A stretch of 64,000 nt of DNA from JBJENW01 sp051880395 (GTDB lineage: Bacteria; Bacillota; Clostridia; Lachnospirales; Lachnospiraceae): positions 1-64,000 of the forward strand of contig JBJENW010000032.1 of assembly GCA_051880395.1 (NCBI GenBank). Reading direction: 5' to 3'. The first letter of the stretch is position 1; each line of letters opens with the position of its first letter. The notes beneath the pieces are model-generated. The model was given only the letters and a program-made list of their open reading frames with translations. It had not been told where the DNA came from and made no database searches. Below are positions 1-8,609 of this stretch, in pieces. The translations under genes were made by a program, and so were the position numbers.

Positions 1-1670
1 TTTTTCCCCTCAAACGCAAATCCATAGCTTTTGATCTGCTCTTTTGGAATTCCGTCCGCGATCAGCTCTGCGGCATACTGCTTTTCCTCGATCTGCGCAA
101 GCGCCGCCTGCACCGTATCCTGCAACGTTGCTTCCTCGTCCGGATCGTGGACTTTGAATTCTAAGATCATTGCCTCTTTTTTCTTATCCTTTGGCTCGAT
201 CATCACATCGTAACGTCCGAACCCGCTCTCCCGGTTAGATGTAATCACATACTCCTGGCTCAATTCCACAATCAGTCCCAACACAAAGCCGTGATAAAAC
301 CGCTCCGGCGCATCGAAAGATGGCTGTTTTCCGGTATCGAAATAGCTGAACATCTGCTGGGAGATGCGGTTCATGTAGACATTCATTTCTTTGATGTTTC
401 CCTGAAGCAGTGCTTTTACAAATTCATTATAGCTTCTTTTTTCTCTTTTAAACCAGCCGCGCACCATCCCATAAAACATATCTTTTACTTCCGCATTTGT
501 AAGTGCAAGATCATACAGGACATCGATTCCCGGTTCTGTCTTTTCTTCATACTTTAATACTTTCAAATATCCGCTGGCAAGTAAGAGACTGAAAATCGCA
601 TCCTCATCATCATCCAACTGATCATAAACAATCTGTTCATCGATCGGGCAGCGAATGATTTTCCCATCCAGCAGCTGTTCAAATATATTTTTCACATCCG
701 GATTTCCTTCCCGGATCAGTTTTCCGACGAGACTGTTGCTGCTGGTATTCGCCCAGTAGTCCGCGGTTTTTCCGGTATCCAGATAATTCAGAATCGACCA
801 CGGATTATACATATCTTTCACAGTTCCAAACACAAATCCGTCATACCAGCGTTTCACTTCTTCTTTGGATTCTCCATATCCATACGCATCCAATGCCTGA
901 AAAACTTCTTCTTCCGTAAATCCAAATGCTGTGGCATACTCGTCGGATGTAGTTGTCACAACCTTCAGATTATTCAAATCCGAAAAGATGGATTCCTTAC
1001 TGATTCTGGTGATTCCCGTCATTACTCCCCTTTCCATGTATGGATTCGTTTTAAATGTGGAGTTAAACAGACTTCTCGTAAAAGAAACCAGTTCGTACCA
1101 GTAGCCGTTCACATAAGCCTCCTGCATCGGGGTATCGTATTCATCTAAAAGAATAATGACTTTTTTTCCATAATAGCGGCACAGATAATCGGAAAGCTGA
1201 TAAAGTGCCATCGGCGCATCTGCCTCGCTCATATCCGATGCCATCCTTTTGAAATAGTTTTTTTCTGCATCAGACAATACATCGCTGTCTAAAAGAAACG
1301 ATTTTTTTTCATATTGTTTCATCAACAACTGGCGAATCCGATAGCTCGTTGTCTGATAATCCGGTTCTTTCACATTTGCAAAAGACAAACTGATCACCGG
1401 ATACGTTCCCTGCATCTGACGATACTTTTCTTCTTCCCAGATCGACAGTCCTTCAAACAGTCCCCCGCGTTCTGCGTAGTCCACCGAAAAAAAAGCTTCT
1501 AACATGCTCATCGCCATGGTTTTTCCGAAACGGCGCGGACGTGTGATCAATGTCACGTCATCTCCGCTTTCCCACCACTCTTTGATAAACGCTGTTTTAT
1601 CAACATAAAAATAGTTTCCTTCGATAAGTTTTTCAAAGCTCTGGATTCCAATTCCTACTGTATTTGGCAT
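1..1670 (-). CDS. AAA-ATPase-like / PD-(D/E)XK (DUF1703) protein, copy 1, C-terminus cut by window edge
   Basis: The frame is open from the ATG at 1670 to the window edge and ends in the codons for EGKK. Compared with the copy at 3557-5242, only about four residues and the stop are missing. The N-terminus carries the family P-loop variant RPRRFGKT, a Walker B of the type VIILLDEYDTPM follows in mid-protein, and the C-terminus has the nuclease-fold signature GRYDV...LEFKV. The ribosome site is GGGAGGG, 6 nt before the ATG. There is only a 39-nt gap after the stop of copy 2 and no promoter of its own, so it is probably co-transcribed with copy 2. The family (AAA-ATPase_like plus DUF1703) is expanded in gut bacteria and its role is unknown; nuclease activity is inferred from the fold only. 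Confidence 0.85.
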   Translation of the reverse strand, partial: MPNTVGIGIQSFEKLIEGNYFYVDKTAFIKEWWESGDDVTLITRPRRFGKTMAMSMLEAFFSVDYAERGGLFEGLSIWEEEKYRQMQGTYPVISLSFANVKEPDYQTTSYRIRQLLMKQYEKKSFLLDSDVLSDAEKNYFKRMASDMSEADAPMALYQLSDYLCRYYGKKVIILLDEYDTPMQEAYVNGYWYELVSFTRSLFNSTFKTNPYMERGVMTGITRISKESIFSDLNNLKVVTTTSDEYATAFGFTEEEVFQALDAYGYGESKEEVKRWYDGFVFGTVKDMYNPWSILNYLDTGKTADYWANTSSNSLVGKLIREGNPDVKNIFEQLLDGKIIRCPIDEQIVYDQLDDDEDAIFSLLLASGYLKVLKYEEKTEPGIDVLYDLALTNAEVKDMFYGMVRGWFKREKRSYNEFVKALLQGNIKEMNVYMNRISQQMFSYFDTGKQPSFDAPERFYHGFVLGLIVELSQEYVITSNRESGFGRYDVMIEPKDKKKEAMILEFKVHDPDEEATLQDTVQAALAQIEEKQYAAELIADGIPKEQIKSYGFAFEGK

Positions 1671-1709
1671 ATACGACCCTCCCATCTGTTCTTTCTTACA
1701 AAAAATCCG

Positions 1710-3398
1710 CTATCCGATCAATACTTTTTTCCCCTCAAACGCAAATCCATAGCTTCGGATCTGTTCTTCTGAAATCCCCTTTGCGATCAGATTTGCGCGA
1801 TACCCTTTTTCCTCAATCTGTGCAAGGGCCGCCTGCACCGTATCTTCCAGCGTACTTTCTTCGTCTGCATCGTGTACTTTAAATTCCAGGAGAAACGCCT
1901 CTTTTTCCTTATCCCGCGGTTCGAGCATCACATCATAGCGTCCGAATCCGCTTTCCCGGTTGGACGTAATGATATATTCCCGGTTCAGACCTACGATCAG
2001 TCCCAGAACAAAACCATGATAAAACCGCTCCGGCGCATCATACGACGGATTCTTTCCGGTGTCAAAGTAACTGAAGGTCTGCAATGCCACAATATTCATG
2101 TAGGCATTCATTTCTTTCCTATTTCCCTTTAGCAGCGCTTTTACAAAATCATTATAATCCGCTCTTGTCCTGCCAAACCAGCCGCGGACCATTCCATAAA
2201 ACATATCTTCTACCTCAGCATTTGTAAGCGCAAGATCATATAGGACGTCCCTTCCCGGTTCCGTTTTTTCTTCTTTTTCTAATACCTTTAAATATCCACT
2301 GGCAAGCAAAAGGCTCCAGATTGCCGTCTCATTATCATCCAGCTGATTGTATACAATCTGTTCATCCACGGGACAGCGAATCGTTTTCCCCTGCAATAAA
2401 ACCTCAAAGGTTGTTTTGATTCTGCGGCTTCCCTCCCGGAGTAGCTTTCCGACCAGACTGTTGCTGCTGGTGTTTGCCCAGTAGTCCGCGATTTTTCCGG
2501 TATCCAGAAAATTTAAAATCGACCACGGATTATAAATGTCTTTTACAGTTCCAAATACAAATCCATCATACCAGCGTTTCACTTCTTCCTTGCATTCTCC
2601 ATATCCATACACATCCAATGCCTGAAAAACCTCTTCTTTCGTAAAGCCAAATGCTGTGGCATACTCGTCTGATGTGGTCGTCACAACTTTCAGATTGTTC
2701 AAATCCGAAAAAACGGATTCCTTGCTGACTCTTGTGATTCCTGTCATCACGGCTCTTGCCATATGCGGATTCGTTTTGAAAGTAGAATTAAACAGACTTC
2801 TGGTAAAAGATACGATTTCCTCCCAATATCCGTTCACATACGCCTCCTGCATCGGGGTGTCGTATTCGTCCAAAAGAATGATGACTTTTTTCCCGTAATA
2901 ACGGTACAGATAGTCAGAGATCTGGTAAAGGGCACTCGTGATATCACTATTGTCTACGTCCACAGAAAGAATCCGGTCAAAATATTCCCGGTCTGCATCC
3001 GTCAATACCTCACTGTTCTTCAGAAAAATACATTTGATATACAAGTTTCGGATGATCTCACAGATTTTTTTGCGTGTGGTACAATAATCCCCTTCTTTTA
3101 CTCGTGCAAAAGACAGGCTGATTACCGGATATGTCCCCTGTAGCTCTCTGTATTTTTCTTCTTTCCAGATGGATAATCCCTCAAACAACTCCCCACGATT
3201 TGCATAATCCACCGAAAAAAACGCCTCTAACATGCTCATGGTTATGGTCTTGCCAAAACGGCGCGGCCGCGTGATCAATGTCACGTCATCTCCACTCTCC
3301 CACCACTCTTTGATAAAATTTGTTTTATCTATATAAAAAAGATTTTCTTCGATAAGCTTCTCAAAACTCTGGACCCCGATTCCTACCGTTTTTGCCAT
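1710..3398 (-). CDS. AAA-ATPase-like / PD-(D/E)XK (DUF1703) protein, copy 2
   Basis: 562 residues. I start it at MAKTVGIG because AGGAGGTG sits 5-7 nt before that ATG; an in-frame start 60 nt further upstream has no ribosome site. It keeps RPRRFGKT near residue 45, LLDEYDTPM near residue 175, and the C-terminal GRYDVMLEP...LLEFKVHD nuclease-fold motif. It is clearly homologous along its whole length to the copies on both sides but is the most diverged of the three, especially around residues 100-150 and 370-430. It has its own sigma-A-type promoter (3475-3503) and probably drives copy 1 as well. Substrate and biological role are unknown; a DNA- or RNA-directed ATPase-nuclease is the obvious but unproven reading. 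Confidence 0.88.
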   Translation of the reverse strand: MAKTVGIGVQSFEKLIEENLFYIDKTNFIKEWWESGDDVTLITRPRRFGKTITMSMLEAFFSVDYANRGELFEGLSIWKEEKYRELQGTYPVISLSFARVKEGDYCTTRKKICEIIRNLYIKCIFLKNSEVLTDADREYFDRILSVDVDNSDITSALYQISDYLYRYYGKKVIILLDEYDTPMQEAYVNGYWEEIVSFTRSLFNSTFKTNPHMARAVMTGITRVSKESVFSDLNNLKVVTTTSDEYATAFGFTKEEVFQALDVYGYGECKEEVKRWYDGFVFGTVKDIYNPWSILNFLDTGKIADYWANTSSNSLVGKLLREGSRRIKTTFEVLLQGKTIRCPVDEQIVYNQLDDNETAIWSLLLASGYLKVLEKEEKTEPGRDVLYDLALTNAEVEDMFYGMVRGWFGRTRADYNDFVKALLKGNRKEMNAYMNIVALQTFSYFDTGKNPSYDAPERFYHGFVLGLIVGLNREYIITSNRESGFGRYDVMLEPRDKEKEAFLLEFKVHDADEESTLEDTVQAALAQIEEKGYRANLIAKGISEEQIRSYGFAFEGKKVLIG

Positions 3399-3474
3399 AT
3401 GGCACCTCCTGTCTATTATTGTAAAAAAATTTCTTCTTATCATAATAAAATCCGTCATACCAATCTTTCTTATT

Positions 3475-3503
3475 AGTATAACGGATTTCCTATGAAATTA
3501 CAA
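3475..3503 (-). promoter_or_regulatory. sigma-A-type promoter for copy 2
   Basis: On the minus strand TTGTAA (3498-3503) and TATACT (3475-3480) are separated by 17 bp, about 77 nt before the ATG of copy 2. The same block of roughly 50 bp, nearly identical, precedes copy 3, so the promoter was duplicated with the gene. Confidence 0.7.
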
Positions 3504-3517
3504 TTTTCATTTTTTTC

Positions 3518-3547
3518 TTGCAGGCAGCCCCTCAAGGCTGCCTGCAA
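3518..3547. repeat. perfect 12-bp inverted repeat after copy 3
   Basis: TTGCAGGCAGCC and its complement flank a 6-nt loop, 10 nt beyond the stop codon of copy 3. Neither strand has a U-tract after the stem (minus continues GAAAAAAAUG), so it is not a canonical intrinsic terminator. It could stabilise the 3' end of the copy 3 mRNA or be a factor-assisted terminator. Confidence 0.7.
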
Positions 3548-3556
3548 ATAACATTT

Positions 3557-5242
3557 CTATCCAATTAACACTTTTTTCCCCTCAAACGCAAATCCATAGC
3601 TTTTGATCTGTTCTTTTGGAATCCCATCCGCGATCAGCTCTGCGGCATACTGTTTTTCTTTAATCTGCGCAAGCGCCGCCTGCACTGTATCCTGCAATGT
3701 CGTTTCCTCGTCCGGATCGTGGACTTTGAATTCTAAGATCATGGAATCTTTTTTCTTATCCTTTGGCTCGATCATCACATCGTAACGTCCGAACCCGCTC
3801 TCCCGGTTAGATGTGATTACATACTCCTGGCTCAATTCCACGATCAGTCCTAGCACAAAGCCGTGATAAAACCGTTCCGGCGCATCGAAAGACGGCTGTT
3901 TTCCGGTATCGAAATAGCTGAACATCTGCAGCGCGACCTGATTCATGTAGGCATTCATTTCTTTCTTGTTGCCGCGAAGCAGTGCCTTCACAAAGCGGTT
4001 ATACATGCCATCTGTTTCTTCGAACCAGTCCTGTATCATATCGTAAAACATATCCTGTACTTCGGCATTTGTCAGTTTTAGTTCATACTGCTGGCGTTTT
4101 CCGGGTATCTTTTTTTCTTCTTTGCTGATGACTTTTAAATATCCGCCGGCTAATAGAAGACTCCAGACAGCACCTTCTTTTTTCCCTAACTGCTGATACA
4201 CGATCTGTTCGTCCAGCGTACAATTTATGGTTTCTCCTCTTAACAGTTGTTCAAACAGCATTTTCTGATCCGGATTTCCTTCCCGAATCAGTTTTCCGAC
4301 GAGACTATTGCTGCTGGTGTTTGCCCAATAGTCCGCGGTTTTTCCTTTTGCTAAAAAATTTAGAATTGACCATGGATTATAGATATCTTTTTTATCTCCG
4401 AACACAAATCCATCATACCAGCGTTTTACTTCTTCTTTCTGTTCTCCGTATCCATACACATCCAACGCTTGAAATACTTCTTCTTCTGTAAATCCAAACG
4501 CGGTCGCATATTTCTCGGATGTAGTTGTTACAACTTCCAGATTATTGAGATCCGAAAAGATAGATTCCTTGCTGATTCTGGTGATTCCCGTCATCACTCC
4601 TCTTTCCATGTTTGGATTCGTTTTGAATGTGGAGTTAAACAGACTTCTCGTAAAAGAAACCAGTTCGTCCCAATAGCCGTTCACATACGCCTCCTGCATC
4701 GGGGTATCGTATTCATCTAAAAGGATGATGACTTTTTTTCCGTAATAACGACACAGATAGTCAGAAAGCTGGTACAGAGCACTCGTCGCAATCGTTTCCT
4801 CCATATTTATGGATACACAGTCAAAAAATGCTCTGTCTTTCTCTGTCAATACTTCACTGTCTCGCAAAAAATGATATTTATTGTATAGATTTGTGATGAC
4901 CTCGCAGATTTTTTTCTTTGTTGCATCATACTCTTTTTCCTTAATTCGGGCAAAAGACAAACTGATTACCGGATACGTTCCCTGCAGTTTCTGATACTTT
5001 TCTTCTTTCCAGATGGATAATCCCTCAAACAAATCCCCACGATTTGCATAGTCCACCGAAAAAAACGCCTCTAACATGCTCATCGTTATGGTCTTTCCGA
5101 AACGACGCGGACGGGTGAGCAATGTCGCATCATCTCCGCTTTCCCACCACTCTTTGATAAACGCTGTTTTATCAACATAAAAATAGTTTCCTTTGATGAG
5201 CTTCTCAAAGCTTTGAATTCCGATTCCCACTGTCTTTGGCAT
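3557..5242 (-). CDS. AAA-ATPase-like / PD-(D/E)XK (DUF1703) protein, copy 3
   Basis: 561 residues starting MPKTVGIG, with a GGGAGGG ribosome site 6 nt upstream. The P-loop variant RPRRFGKT is at residues 44-51, Walker B (VIILLDEYD) is near 171-179, and the C-terminal region has GRYDVMIEP followed by MILEFKVHD, the acidic residues and Lys of a PD-(D/E)XK core. It resembles copy 1 more than copy 2 both at the N-terminal start region and at the C-terminal end. It is transcribed from its own promoter at 5302-5330. The three genes make up one tandem family array; members of this family are often strain-variable. Function unknown. Confidence 0.88.
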   Translation of the reverse strand: MPKTVGIGIQSFEKLIKGNYFYVDKTAFIKEWWESGDDATLLTRPRRFGKTITMSMLEAFFSVDYANRGDLFEGLSIWKEEKYQKLQGTYPVISLSFARIKEKEYDATKKKICEVITNLYNKYHFLRDSEVLTEKDRAFFDCVSINMEETIATSALYQLSDYLCRYYGKKVIILLDEYDTPMQEAYVNGYWDELVSFTRSLFNSTFKTNPNMERGVMTGITRISKESIFSDLNNLEVVTTTSEKYATAFGFTEEEVFQALDVYGYGEQKEEVKRWYDGFVFGDKKDIYNPWSILNFLAKGKTADYWANTSSNSLVGKLIREGNPDQKMLFEQLLRGETINCTLDEQIVYQQLGKKEGAVWSLLLAGGYLKVISKEEKKIPGKRQQYELKLTNAEVQDMFYDMIQDWFEETDGMYNRFVKALLRGNKKEMNAYMNQVALQMFSYFDTGKQPSFDAPERFYHGFVLGLIVELSQEYVITSNRESGFGRYDVMIEPKDKKKDSMILEFKVHDPDEETTLQDTVQAALAQIKEKQYAAELIADGIPKEQIKSYGFAFEGKKVLIG

Positions 5243-5301
5243 ATACGACCCTCCCGTCTGTTCTTTCTTACAAAAAATCCGCTACCCTAATCTTTATTAT
5301 T

Positions 5302-5330
5302 AGTATAGCGGATTTCCTATGAAATTACAA
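5302..5330 (-). promoter_or_regulatory. sigma-A-type promoter for copy 3
   Basis: On the minus strand TTGTAA (5325-5330), a 17-bp spacer and TATACT (5302-5307). It is nearly identical to the promoter before copy 2, including the spacer. Confidence 0.7.
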
Positions 5331-5341
5331 TTTTCATTTTT

Positions 5342-6187
5342 TTACTTTCTCACGGGAATCTGAATCTCTGAAAGCCACTCCTCCTCTGTTTCTTTATTCC
5401 AGACACCGTCTATATATTTTTCGCGAATTGCTCCGCAGATCTCATATCCATTATTCTCGATGTATTTCAACACCGTCTCATAGGTACGCGGAAAATCTCG
5501 ATAGGAACCTTTGTGATAAATGCAGGCTGCCTGAATCTCTGGAAATTCCTTAAATTTTAAAGACTCCGTATCTTCTTTTTTCTCCGTAACCGCCTCGCAG
5601 ATTTCCACTAATATCTGTGTATCTTTATACTCCGGTTCCAGATAATTCGTAAAGCAATACTCTGGTTTTGCACATATGCATCCAAGTTGTTCCATCTGTG
5701 CTCCCATCGCAGGCATCAGGTCAAATAATGCATCATACGATTCGATTCTTTCCTGCATCGTTGCGGTTATAACAGCCGGAATCGTACGAATCAGTACAGG
5801 GGCTTCTAGTGCATCCTCCCCTTGCGAGAGGTAACCGTCGATCACCGCGATCTGCCTCGTCAAATCTGCAATTTTTTCCATCAAGTCTGCTTTTTTCTTG
5901 TTTAAAAACGAGGACGCATCCGAACTGGCATTGATTTTTTTGATATCTTCAATGGTAAATCCTGCTTTTTTCAACGCTATGATTCGATGCAAAACTGCCA
6001 TCTGATCCATCGTATAATAACGGTATCCATTTTCCTCGTCTACCGATGCAGGGGCAAACAGCCCCTGCTCTTCATAAAACCGCAGCGTTTTGATCGTAAC
6101 ATGGTTCATCTGCGCAAACATACCGATCTTATACAGCGTAACTTTCTCATTTTTCTCCACACAAATGTGCTCTCTTTCCATTTTCAT
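5342..6187 (-). CDS. MerR-family regulator with GyrI-like effector domain
   Basis: 281 residues from the ATG at 6187, which has AGGAGG 8 nt upstream; a TTG two codons earlier lies too close to the ribosome site. The N-terminal winged helix (KIGMFAQMNHVTIKTLRFYE, then ENGYRYYTMDQM) is the MerR DNA-binding domain. A coiled helix over residues 80-115 would form the dimer, and residues 125-281 resemble the GyrI/BmrR-type small-molecule binding domain. It is the last gene of an operon with an ABC exporter, 12 nt after the permease. The operon promoter has the stretched spacer and dyad these regulators act on, so it probably senses a toxic compound, activates the exporter and regulates itself. The ligand is unknown. 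Confidence 0.88.
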   Translation of the reverse strand: MKMEREHICVEKNEKVTLYKIGMFAQMNHVTIKTLRFYEEQGLFAPASVDEENGYRYYTMDQMAVLHRIIALKKAGFTIEDIKKINASSDASSFLNKKKADLMEKIADLTRQIAVIDGYLSQGEDALEAPVLIRTIPAVITATMQERIESYDALFDLMPAMGAQMEQLGCICAKPEYCFTNYLEPEYKDTQILVEICEAVTEKKEDTESLKFKEFPEIQAACIYHKGSYRDFPRTYETVLKYIENNGYEICGAIREKYIDGVWNKETEEEWLSEIQIPVRK

Positions 6188-6199
6188 GCACAATTCCTC

Positions 6200-6940
6200 C
6201 TATTCCCAACGAAATGTTACTACTGATACGATACTACAAACTGCCGTAATCACCAAAAGCAAAACGATACTGCCATACATACCTTCCATCGTTTTTCCCA
6301 TGGAGAGCGCTTTCATCAGCTTAATTCCCTGTGTCAGCGGCAAAACATCTGCCACATGCTGTAATCCTTTTGGAAAAAGTTCATACGGAATCGTTGCACC
6401 CGATAAAAACAGCATCGGAAAATATACCATACTCGTCACTGCATTCATGATTTTTACTGTCTTGCAAAGACTGGCAATCAAAAGTCCAATGGAAAACATC
6501 GCCGCCAGAGTCAAAATCCATGCCCCGACAAACGCCAGTATATTTCCCTGCATTCGATAGCCGAAACACACCACCGATACCACCGATACGAGCAATGCGG
6601 AAATCGCAGCCATAACAAAACTGCAGATCGTATCTGCCGCAAGAATCCAAACCGGACTACACGGACTGCAATAAAAATGTTTCAATATTTTTTTATCCCG
6701 ATAATCCACAAGTACAATCGGAATGCTCATAAATGCGCTACAACAAATACCAACCGCGATCAGCGATGCAAACGCACTCTGCAAATACGTCATCCCGCTG
6801 CTTCCCGCCGCTTTATTTCCTGCAATCAACGCAATCATGATCAGTACCGCGACCGGCATGCAAAGGTTGAATACAAATACATCCCCGGAACGAAAAAATA
6901 ATTTTTGTTCGATTCTATATACATTTAAAAATCGTTTCAC
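6200..6940 (-). CDS. ABC-2 type exporter permease
   Basis: 246 residues with about six hydrophobic segments: one near residues 22-45, then pairs around 55-75, 100-125, 135-155, 165-185 and 220-240. This is the layout of an ABC-2 membrane subunit that dimerises with the ATPase encoded just upstream. Its ATG overlaps the end of the ATPase gene (6937-6940), which points to coupled translation and equal dosage. Together they should form a drug or peptide exporter. The exported substrate cannot be read from the sequence, but MerR/GyrI control suggests a cationic or amphipathic drug. Confidence 0.88.
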   Translation of the reverse strand: MKRFLNVYRIEQKLFFRSGDVFVFNLCMPVAVLIMIALIAGNKAAGSSGMTYLQSAFASLIAVGICCSAFMSIPIVLVDYRDKKILKHFYCSPCSPVWILAADTICSFVMAAISALLVSVVSVVCFGYRMQGNILAFVGAWILTLAAMFSIGLLIASLCKTVKIMNAVTSMVYFPMLFLSGATIPYELFPKGLQHVADVLPLTQGIKLMKALSMGKTMEGMYGSIVLLLVITAVCSIVSVVTFRWE

Positions 6941-7662
6941 AGTGCTACCTCCTCACCCATATACCAAAGATACGCTTCCTCTAACGTTTGATACGGCGTC
7001 GCTTCAATTACTTCCGAAATGCTGCCTTGTGTAACAATTTTTCCTTGCTTCATCAGCATAATCCGATTGCAAAGAGTTTCTGCTTCCTCCATATAGTGTG
7101 TGGTAAGAAAAATCGTCATTCCGCTTTCTTTCAAGCGATTCAATGTTCGCCACACTTCCCTGCGCGCCGCCACATCCAGTCCTGTGGTAAGTTCATCTAA
7201 AAAGACCACTTCCGGATTTCCGATCAATGCCAAAACGACGGAAAGTTTCTGTCGTTCTCCTCCGGATAACTTTACCACCGGACTTTTTTTCAGTTTTGTA
7301 AGTCCAAACTGTTCTAAAAGCTCTTGGTATTCTTTTGGGTGTCGGTAGAGTGCCGCATGCTCCCTGCAAACTTCCTCTACCCGGATTGCTGCCTGATAAT
7401 TTGAATTTTGCAGCTGCACTCCGACTTTTTCAAATACTTCTTTTCTGTGTTTTTCCGCTTCCATACCGAGAAGAACGGTTTTTCCCTGATCCGGTTTCTT
7501 TAGTCCCAAAATCATTTCTATCGTCGTGCTTTTTCCTGCTCCATTATGACCAAGCAGTCCAAACACTTCTCCTTTTTTTACGGAAAACGAAATTCCATCC
7601 ACAACTTTTCGTCCATGGAATGATTTTGTTAATCCGCAAACGCTGATACATTCTGTATGCAT
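6937..7662 (-). CDS. ABC exporter ATP-binding protein
   Basis: 241 residues. Walker A GHNGAGKST is near residue 38, the signature KLSGGERQKL near 128, Walker B VVFLDELTTGLD near 152, and the switch His in LTTHYMEEAETLC. This is the CcmA/DrrA-type ATPase that pairs with ABC-2 permeases. One departure from canonical Walker B/D-loop spelling is DELTTGLD, where DEPTTGLD is usual (Leu for Pro), likely tolerated. The start is supported by AGGAGGAGTCAGT before the ATG. First gene of the operon driven by the MerR-type promoter at 7692-7723. Confidence 0.92.
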   Translation of the reverse strand: MHTECISVCGLTKSFHGRKVVDGISFSVKKGEVFGLLGHNGAGKSTTIEMILGLKKPDQGKTVLLGMEAEKHRKEVFEKVGVQLQNSNYQAAIRVEEVCREHAALYRHPKEYQELLEQFGLTKLKKSPVVKLSGGERQKLSVVLALIGNPEVVFLDELTTGLDVAARREVWRTLNRLKESGMTIFLTTHYMEEAETLCNRIMLMKQGKIVTQGSISEVIEATPYQTLEEAYLWYMGEEVAL

Positions 7663-7691
7663 ACTGACTCCTCCTTATATGTTCTGGAGTC

Positions 7692-7723
7692 ATTTTACAC
7701 TCTCCCCATAAGGGGAGAGTCAA
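7692..7723 (-). promoter_or_regulatory. MerR-type promoter with palindromic operator in a 20-bp spacer
   Basis: On the minus strand the -35 TTGACT (7718-7723) and -10 TAAAAT (7692-7697) are 20 bp apart. The spacer carries a perfect inverted repeat ACTCTCCCC-N4-GGGGAGAGT (7699-7720). An overlong spacer filled by a dyad is the hallmark of promoters that MerR-family activators untwist. It sits directly upstream of the exporter operon whose last gene is the MerR protein. Confidence 0.88.
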
Positions 7724-7741
7724 GTACTATTCTTTCGTTCT

Positions 7742-7881
7742 TCAATAGATTCGGAAAAATTCTTCGATCTGCTTCTCTAATATGTCTAGTGCTTCCCAAT
7801 GTTTTTCACACTCGTCCCTTTATATCCTTTTTCTGCAAAAAGTGTGAGTGCTGCCTCGGTAATTCGTTCCTTTGTTGTCAT
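7742..7881 (-). pseudogene. TetR-family regulator remnant with large internal deletion
   Basis: From the ATG at 7881 (preceded by AAGGAGGC) the frame reads TKERITEAALTLFAEKGYKG, a standard TetR N-terminal helix, and then stops after about 31 codons. In another frame immediately after comes HWEALDILEKQIEEFFRIY and a stop, which looks like the C-terminal helix of a TetR protein. Roughly three quarters of the usual 190-200 residues are missing and the frame is shifted at the join. It lies just upstream of the MerR-exporter promoter and may once have been a local regulator. Confidence 0.75.
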
Positions 7882-7882
7882 T

Positions 7883-8072
7883 TTATGCCTCCTTCAGTAA
7901 TGAGCGAATCGTATCTTCCTGCTGAAACAGGGTGCATCCGCCTATATGATCTTCTTGTAACGTTCCACTTTCCCGTAATTTTACAAACAATAGTGATTGT
8001 AATGCTTCCCGCAAAGTTTGTTCTTTTAAAGAACAATCGGAATAGGCAGAAAACGGACAAGGCTTTTCTATC
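7883..8072 (-). pseudogene. C-terminal remnant of a radical-SAM/SPASM-like protein
   Basis: About 60 codons reading CPFSAYSDCSLKEQTLREAL, then GGCTLFQQ and LLKEA before a TAA at 7883. Spaced cysteines followed by a short helical tail are what I recall of the ends of radical-SAM proteins with an auxiliary cluster. No start exists: an in-frame TAG lies a few codons before the recognisable part. Its stop overlaps the ribosome site of the TetR remnant, so the two were probably one operon before decay. Family assignment is from pattern memory only. Confidence 0.5.
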
Positions 8073-8195
8073 TCAGCCTAGAGGATTTCTTTACGGACGT
8101 TTCCGGAAACAGCTGCCCCCGCCTTGCGCATCCAGCCGAATTTTGGGAACGTCCGCATAGGAAGCCCCCTGTTGAAATATTTTTTCTATTTTCTA

Positions 8196-8609
8196 TTACT
8201 GGCGATTATAGTATGCGATTCCGGCGTCCGGCTTAAAATAGGTTCGAATGTACCCGTCTGTGGAAACAACTACAAATTCATTGGTGCTTTCCACATAATA
8301 GACATCATCCCCGTCTTCTGCTTCCGTTTTATGCGATGCATCCGGATTTGAGACAACGGCTTATGCAGCAGCCTCATATTCTTCTGCAGAGGCAAATCCC
8401 ATCTCAATGCCATGCTTCTGATAATGCTGATTCAACAAATTCGCATTTCGAAAAGTCAGCGCCGACTGTGTTTCCTGCTGTTGCACTTGATTGTCATTTG
8501 TACTGCTATCAGATACCGGTCCGATTTCTTTTACACCGAAAAGAACGGCTGCAAGCAATACGATCAAACTTAAAATTTTAGTTACATTTGTGTTCTTCTT
8601 ATTTTCCAT
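8196..8609 (-). pseudogene. membrane-anchored RNase-like (BECR-type) domain protein broken by an in-frame TAA
   Basis: The frame starts at 8609 with GGAGGA 8 nt upstream and has an N-terminal membrane segment (ILSLIVLLAAVLFGV), then a polar linker and HYQKHGIEMGFASAEEYEAA. A TAA at 8361-8363 stops it at 82 codons. The same frame then continues without further stops through DGDDVYYVESTNEFVVVSTD and GYIRTYFKPDAGIAYYNRQ to a TAA at 8196. The continuation resembles the C-terminal half of phage-barnase/EndoU/colicin-E5/RelE-like (BECR) nuclease domains. A single-codon nonsense change is the simplest reading; a sequencing error is possible. Start codon and CPCC gene overlap by 11 nt, so translation was coupled. 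Confidence 0.7.

Noticed and set aside
3518..3547. Intrinsic terminator after copy 3
   Set aside because: There is no U-tract on either strand, so I list it only as an inverted repeat.
7657..8160. 167-codon plus-strand frame across the exporter promoter and remnants
   Set aside because: Composition is not protein-like and it runs through the MerR operator; minus-strand remnants explain the region better.
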